NCBI GenBank assembly: GCA_023129355.1
Contig: JAGMCC010000035.1
Coordinates: forward strand, 1-9,452
Direction of reading: 5' to 3'
Source: Dehalococcoidia bacterium
Lineage (GTDB): Bacteria; Chloroflexota; Dehalococcoidia; E44-bin15
Length of the DNA stretch: 9,452 bases
Shown here: positions 6,741 to 9,452 of the stretch, one piece after another
Position numbering within the stretch: position 1 is the first letter of the stretch
Layout of the letters: every line of letters begins with the position of its first letter
Made by a program: the position numbers and the translations under genes
Notes under the pieces: generated by a model
Database searches by the model: none
The model's input: only the letters and a program-made list of their open reading frames with translations
Told to the model about the DNA's origin: nothing

Positions 6741-6779
6741 CGAAAAGAAAAACCGCACCATAATGAACTCTGGTGCGGG
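6741..6779 (-). terminator. Intrinsic terminator of the rpsU-yqeY operon
   Basis: On the minus strand CCGCACCA and TGGTGCGG (6771-6778 and 6753-6760) form a perfect 8-base stem with a 10-base loop, followed at once by TTTTTCTTTTC. This is a textbook intrinsic terminator located about 40 bases after the yqeY stop, and it separates that operon from the rplI promoter. The T-run is only on the minus strand, so it acts in that direction. Confidence 0.9.
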
Positions 6780-6817
6780 CTTAAAACACATTCTAAGACA
6801 CCGTTAACAGTGTACTA

Positions 6818-7264
6818 TTAGCCGGTGAGCAATTCAACGACCACATCGCTGACCTCGCGCCCATCCGCCTTGCCCTTAAGCTGGGGCATAAGCTGGGACA
6901 TCACCCTGCCCTTATCGCCGGGCCCCTGGGCCCCAACCTGCGCCATCACCTCACGGGCCGCCGCCACAACCTCCTCACGGCTCATCTGTTTCGGCAGATA
7001 TTCCAAAAGAGTAACCAGTTCCGCCTCCTCCTTAGCCACTAGGTCCTGGCGATTCCCCTTAGCAAACTCGGCTACGCTCTCGCGGTGCTGCCTCACTTCC
7101 CGGGCGATGATATCGATAACACCGACATCATCCAGGGGAGCTCCTTTAGCGATCTCGGCATTCTGCACCCCTGCTCTAACCAAACGGAGCGCCGACACCC
7201 GCGTCTTGGCACCCCCTTTTAGCGACTGTCTCAAGTCAACAGCCATCTTTTCCTGTAACGTCAT
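6818..7264 (-). CDS. yqeY: GatB/YqeY family protein
   Basis: 148-residue cytosolic protein of the YqeY family, which resembles the tail domain of the GatB subunit of glutamyl-tRNA(Gln) amidotransferase. The family is suspected to bind tRNA or act in translation, but its exact function is not settled. Full length for the family, with the typical start (TLQEKMAVDLRQSLKGGAKTR), the RLVRAGVQNAEIAKG helix, LLEYLPKQMS, and the end stretch GDKGRVMSQLMPQLKGKADG. The ATG overlaps the rpsU stop as TGATG, so translation is probably coupled. The rpsU-yqeY pairing is common in bacteria and supports both calls. It ends ahead of a strong terminator. Confidence 0.93.
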   Translation of the reverse strand: MTLQEKMAVDLRQSLKGGAKTRVSALRLVRAGVQNAEIAKGAPLDDVGVIDIIAREVRQHRESVAEFAKGNRQDLVAKEEAELVTLLEYLPKQMSREEVVAAAREVMAQVGAQGPGDKGRVMSQLMPQLKGKADGREVSDVVVELLTG

Positions 7265-7473
7265 CAGCGCCTCACCACCGAGTGCGCTCCACTGCTACTT
7301 CGGGCGGTCTTACGACGTTTCGCTGCCTCTTTGCGCTTTCGCGTGGTGCATGGTTTCTCATAATACTCTCTTCGCCGAAACTCAGATAGGATACCAGCCT
7401 GCTGCACCTTACGATTGAACCTCCTGAGAAGATTCTCGAAGTTCTCGCTCTCTTCAAGCTTTACTTCAGCCAC
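7264..7473 (-). CDS. rpsU: 30S ribosomal protein bS21
   Basis: 69-residue basic protein of the small ribosomal subunit, involved in initiation on the 16S 3' region. The family pattern is clear: ENFENLLRRFNRKVQQAGILSEFRRREYYEKPCTTRKRKEA, then an Arg/Lys-rich tail. The start is GTG, preceded by AAAAGGGGGG. An ATG two bases earlier (ATGTGG) is out of frame and reaches a stop after four codons, so GTG is the right choice. A consensus promoter lies just upstream and yqeY follows with a 1-base overlap. Some lineages have long arginine tails here as in this one. Confidence 0.95.
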   Translation of the reverse strand: MAEVKLEESENFENLLRRFNRKVQQAGILSEFRRREYYEKPCTTRKRKEAAKRRKTARSSSGAHSVVRR

Positions 7474-7520
7474 ATAATCCCCCCTTTTCCCGCCGCTAAA
7501 GAAACGGCATATTCATAAAT

Positions 7521-7549
7521 ATTCTAGCCACTTGCTCGCAATGTGTCAA
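7521..7549 (-). promoter_or_regulatory. Sigma-70-type promoter of rpsU-yqeY
   Basis: On the minus strand TTGACA (7544-7549) and TAGAAT (7521-7526) are separated by exactly 17 bases. This is a perfect -35 and a five-of-six -10. Transcription would start near 7514, about 40 bases before the GTG start of rpsU. The -35 begins only 11 bases after the end of the 5S gene, so rpsU has its own promoter and need not rely on readthrough from 5S. Confidence 0.88.
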
Positions 7550-7554
7550 GGGAC

Positions 7555-7560
7555 AAAAAG
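7555..7560 (-). terminator. T-run after 5S rRNA, possible terminator
   Basis: On the minus strand the 5S 3' end is followed directly by CTTTTTG. The 9-base closing stem of 5S (helix I) lies just before it, so the rRNA's own stem plus the T-run could end transcription before the rpsU promoter. The stem is long-range, not a local hairpin, which lowers confidence. Confidence 0.4.
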
Positions 7561-7685
7561 GCTTCCCGGCAGTGGCGTATTTTCCGCAGCCGCGTGCGCG
7601 ACCAGTATCGTCTGCGCTGGGACGTTTCACTTCCGTGTTCGGGATGGGAACGGGTGGGGCCGCCCCGCTCAAACCACCGGAAAGC
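7561..7685 (-). rRNA. rrf: 5S ribosomal RNA, stand-alone gene
   Basis: The minus strand carries the conserved 5S core CCCGTTCCCATCCCGAACAC followed by GGAAGTGAAACGTCCCAGCGC. The ends GCTTTCCGG (7677-7685) and CCGGGAAGC (7561-7569) pair over 9 bases to make helix I, giving a molecule of about 125 bases, slightly longer than the usual 115-120; the exact ends could be a few bases shorter. It binds uL5, uL18 and bL25 in the large-subunit central protuberance. No 23S or 16S lies on either side: a divergent oxidoreductase operon is upstream and rpsU downstream. Its own promoter ends a few bases before the 5' end. Confidence 0.95.
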
Positions 7686-7693
7686 CATCACCC

Positions 7694-7722
7694 ATTCTAG
7701 CAGAGATATATCACTCTGTAAA
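7694..7722 (-). promoter_or_regulatory. Promoter of the 5S rRNA gene
   Basis: On the minus strand TTTACA (7717-7722) and TAGAAT (7694-7699) are 17 bases apart. A start 7 bases beyond the -10 falls near 7687, practically at the 5' end of 5S, so little or no leader would need trimming. The -10 is identical to that of rpsU. Confidence 0.8.
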
Positions 7723-7734
7723 GAGCGCTTAACA
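7717..7734. promoter_or_regulatory. Imperfect palindrome joining two divergent -35 boxes
   Basis: The 18 bases from TGTAAAG to CTTAACA contain 7-base arms that match as an inverted repeat at 6 of 7 positions. The left arm holds the -35 of the leftward 5S promoter and the right arm the -35 of the rightward nuoE promoter. The symmetry may be a by-product of two back-to-back -35 elements, or a shared operator. Confidence 0.4.
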
Positions 7735-7757
7735 GTGATACTAAGGAATGCTATAAT
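7729..7757 (+). promoter_or_regulatory. Promoter of the nuoE/nuoF-like operon
   Basis: TTAACA (7729-7734) and a perfect TATAAT (7752-7757) are separated by 17 bases. TG at 7749-7750, one base before the -10, makes it an extended -10. Transcription would start near 7764, about 48 bases before the nuoE ATG. It runs opposite to the 5S promoter. Confidence 0.82.
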
Positions 7758-7788
7758 AAGAAGAGAGCCCCGCATAACATTAGGACAA

Positions 7789-7815
7789 ATGGCGATATCT
7801 AGAATGCGTAGATGA
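7789..7815 (+). promoter_or_regulatory. Possible 8-codon leader ORF coupled to nuoE
   Basis: ATG at 7789 opens a short frame reading MAISRMRR whose TGA (7813-7815) overlaps the nuoE ATG as ATGA. TAGGA (7781-7785) sits 3 bases before this ATG, a short but possible Shine-Dalgarno distance. The nuoE ATG itself has only GCGTAG in front of it. Ribosomes ending the leader could restart on nuoE. It is very short, so chance cannot be excluded. Confidence 0.3.
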
Positions 7816-8354
7816 CTGAAGAGGAAGAAGTAAAAAAGCAAACCCTCAAAATCCTTGAGTCCCGCTCAAGAGAGCGGGGTAAGTTGATCCCCATCTTACA
7901 GGACATCCAGGCTAAGTTTGGCTATCTGCCCCGTGAAGCAATGCTTGAGGCCGCCAATTTCCTGGATATCCCGGAGAGTGAAGTCTACTCCGTGGCCACT
8001 TTCTACAATCAGTTTCGTTTCGTGCCGCCGGGCAAGCACCAGATGAAAGTATGCCTGGGCACGGCCTGCCAGATAAAGGGAGGTAAAATAGTTCTCGATT
8101 CCTGGGAGCGGGAGCTGGGCATCAAGGTGGGGGAGACCAGCGCAAACCGCGAGTTCGGATTGGAGCGGGTCGCCTGTGTCGGCTGCTGCGCCATGGCGCC
8201 GATAACGGTGGTCGATGACACAGTTGAAGGCACCATTTCTCCCACCAGAATTAAGGGAATCCTGCTCGCCTTCGATCTGGAGAAACAGAAGGCGAGCGAA
8301 GAGGGCAAAAAGGTCAAAAAGAGCAGAAAGGGTAAAAAGGCTAAATCATCGTAA
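7812..8354 (+). CDS. nuoE: NuoE-like [2Fe-2S] subunit of an NADH-linked oxidoreductase or hydrogenase
   Basis: 180-residue protein of the NuoE/HndA/HymA family, which holds a [2Fe-2S] cluster and works beside the flavin subunit NuoF. Seen: the N-terminal helical domain (RGKLIPILQDIQAKFGYLP, EVYSVATFYNQF) and a thioredoxin-like domain with CLGTAC (C81, C86) and CVGCC (C122, C126; C125 is extra), which are the four cluster ligands. The first possible ATG follows an in-frame TAG at 7809 and lacks a clear ribosome-binding site. After about residue 160 an unusual Lys-rich tail (EEGKKVKKSRKGKKAKSS) extends the protein. The NuoF-like gene follows after 44 bases. Without the next genes, complex I, [FeFe]-hydrogenase and formate dehydrogenase roles cannot be separated, but absence of nuoA-D upstream disfavours a complete complex I operon. 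Confidence 0.92.
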   Translation: MTEEEEVKKQTLKILESRSRERGKLIPILQDIQAKFGYLPREAMLEAANFLDIPESEVYSVATFYNQFRFVPPGKHQMKVCLGTACQIKGGKIVLDSWERELGIKVGETSANREFGLERVACVGCCAMAPITVVDDTVEGTISPTRIKGILLAFDLEKQKASEEGKKVKKSRKGKKAKSS

Positions 8355-8398
8355 GTGATTTCTATTTTCAAGTCTGAACGAAAGAAACGAGAGAAAGG

Positions 8399-9452
8399 GT
8401 GAAAAAGAGCGCTATTAAATCGCCGCAAGAGGCTTTTGAACGCATTCGGGAGCGAGCCCTCGCCGAGTGGGATGCCCTTTCAAGTAGCCCCAAGCCCCAC
8501 ATCACCATCGGCACCGCGACCTGCGGCCGAGCCGCTGGCGCTCTGGAGGTTTTAAAAACCTTTAAGGAAGAACTAGCAGAGCAAAAGGTCGATGCCATCA
8601 TCACCGAAGTGGGATGTATGGGCCATTGCTATGCCGAGCCGCTGGTGGTTATTACCAAGCCGGGCCTTCCCCCGATCTGCTACGGATATGTGACGCCAGG
8701 TATCGCCGCGCGGCTCATCTCTGATTACATTCTCGGCAATGACCCCTGCCCCGAGTTTGCCCTCGGTGCCCTCGAGGAGAACGAACTCATCCCCACCATT
8801 TTTGACCAGCCGAGGTTTCAGTATGAAAAGCGCATCCTTCTGGCGCGCTGCGGCTACATAGACCCCGAGGATATCAACCAGTATATCGCCAATGGCGGCT
8901 ATGCCGCCATGAGCAAGGCTCTGGAGATGGAACCGCAAGGTATCATCTCAGAGCTCAAAAGCTCTGGGCTCAGGGGACGGGGCGGAGCTGGATTCCCTAC
9001 CGGGGACAAGTGGCAGATATGCCGCGATGCTCCGGGCACCGCCAAGTATGTCATCTGCAACGCCGACGAGGGCGACCCGGGCGCCTTTATGGACCGTGCC
9101 ATCCTGGAGAGCGACCCGCATTCCGTCATCGAGGGCATGCTCATCGCCGGTTATGCCCTTGGCGCTGCAAAGGGCTACATATACGTTCGTATCGAGTATC
9201 CACTGGCGGTAGCGCGTGTCGAGAGCGCCCTGAATCACGCCAGGGAGATCGGTCTCCTCGGCGATGATATCATTGGCAGCGGCTTTGGCTTCGATATCGA
9301 GCTGATGCAAGGCGCAGGAGCCTTCGTCTGCGGCGAAGAGACCGCACTGATTGCTTCGATCGAAGGGAGACGCGGCATGCCGCGGCCCCGGCCGCCTTTC
9401 CCGGCGACGTCGGGACTCTATCAAAAACCCACCAACATCAACAACGTCGAAA
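8399..9452 (+). CDS. nuoF: NuoF/HndC/HymB-like flavin subunit, N-terminal part (3' end outside window)
   Basis: NADH-binding, FMN-containing subunit; 351 residues are visible of a family usually near 600. I chose GTG at 8399 because an in-frame TGA lies at 8375 and the next ATG is within the first domain; GAGAG upstream is a weak ribosome-binding site. Residues 34-110 form a thioredoxin-like ferredoxin domain with ATCGRAAGA (C42) and GCMGHC (C73, C77); a fourth Cys, expected five residues before C42, is replaced by Ile. Then come GRGGAGFPTGDKW (193-205, NADH/FMN site), NADEGDPGAFMDR (221-233, FMN) and CGEETALI (311-318). The N-terminal ferredoxin is typical of hydrogenase/formate dehydrogenase forms (HndC, HymB) and not of E. 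coli NuoF. The C-terminal iron-sulfur domains are out of view. Confidence 0.93.
   Translation, partial: MKKSAIKSPQEAFERIRERALAEWDALSSSPKPHITIGTATCGRAAGALEVLKTFKEELAEQKVDAIITEVGCMGHCYAEPLVVITKPGLPPICYGYVTPGIAARLISDYILGNDPCPEFALGALEENELIPTIFDQPRFQYEKRILLARCGYIDPEDINQYIANGGYAAMSKALEMEPQGIISELKSSGLRGRGGAGFPTGDKWQICRDAPGTAKYVICNADEGDPGAFMDRAILESDPHSVIEGMLIAGYALGAAKGYIYVRIEYPLAVARVESALNHAREIGLLGDDIIGSGFGFDIELMQGAGAFVCGEETALIASIEGRRGMPRPRPPFPATSGLYQKPTNINNVE

Noticed and set aside
6825..7418. 197-codon plus-strand ORF opposite yqeY and rpsU
   Set aside because: Low-complexity Ser/Thr/Ala composition typical of antisense reading of the real genes; no ribosome-binding site or family match.
7543..7815. 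90-codon plus-strand ORF across the 5S region
   Set aside because: It is antisense to the 5S rRNA gene and to both promoters, has no protein-family resemblance, and its openness follows from the structured RNA sequence. Only its last 8 codons are discussed, as a possible leader.
8368..9424. Minus-strand ORFs opposite the NuoF-like gene
   Set aside because: The plus frame has an unbroken, motif-rich NuoF protein; the minus frames show no domain.
1..9452. CRISPR array, tRNA genes, insertion sequences or prophage genes
   Set aside because: No spaced direct repeats, cloverleaf-forming sequences, transposases, integrases or terminal inverted repeats were seen on either strand.

Overview
The window looks like a chromosomal housekeeping segment from a non-model bacterium of moderate-to-high GC. 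I favour an uncultured Chloroflexi (Dehalococcoidia-like) anaerobe. The reasons are the LysA and HolB/PSP1 protein styles, a free-standing 5S rRNA gene, a DnaD-plus-DnaC-type helicase loader pair, and a NuoE/NuoF-like pair of the kind used in soluble hydrogenase or formate dehydrogenase complexes. This assignment is an inference from family resemblance; no taxonomic marker gene is present apart from the 5S. I see no transposase, integrase, CRISPR array or prophage gene.

Left part, plus strand (1-2648): the 3' part of lysA (last step of lysine synthesis), a 170-base gap carrying a 9-base direct repeat, then holB (clamp-loader delta') and a ricT/yaaT-type PSP1 gene 11 bases later. The holB-yaaT pair also occurs in Firmicutes.

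Central part, minus strand (6581 down to 2645): a compact run rplI - dnaB - DnaD-like gene - DnaC/DnaI-like loader - HNH endonuclease. Every junction is a 2-base gap or an overlap, and the DnaD/DnaC overlap is 89 bases. This reads as one operon for the replicative helicase, its probable loading proteins and a nuclease. It meets the holB-ricT operon tail to tail with shared stop-codon bases, so there is no room for a terminator between them. A 236-base gap (6582-6817) holds the probable rplI promoter, a leader hairpin and a clear terminator for the next operon.

Right-centre, minus strand (7685 down to 6818): a solitary 5S rRNA gene with its own promoter, then immediately a consensus promoter (TTGACA-17-TAGAAT) for rpsU, with yqeY coupled to rpsU through TGATG. 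The unit ends at the terminator near 6741-6779.

Right part, plus strand (7686-9452): a divergent promoter region drives 5S leftward and a NuoE-like/NuoF-like pair rightward. The two -35 boxes are 6 bases apart and form an imperfect palindrome. The NuoE start has no ribosome-binding site of its own and overlaps the stop of a possible 8-codon leader ORF. The NuoF-like protein carries an N-terminal thioredoxin-like ferredoxin domain and runs off the window, so whether it belongs to a hydrogenase, a formate dehydrogenase or another NADH-linked complex cannot be decided here.

No clearly new system is evident. The items most worth checking are the helicase-loader/HNH operon with its long overlap, the autonomous 5S unit with back-to-back promoters, and the possible leader peptide of nuoE.
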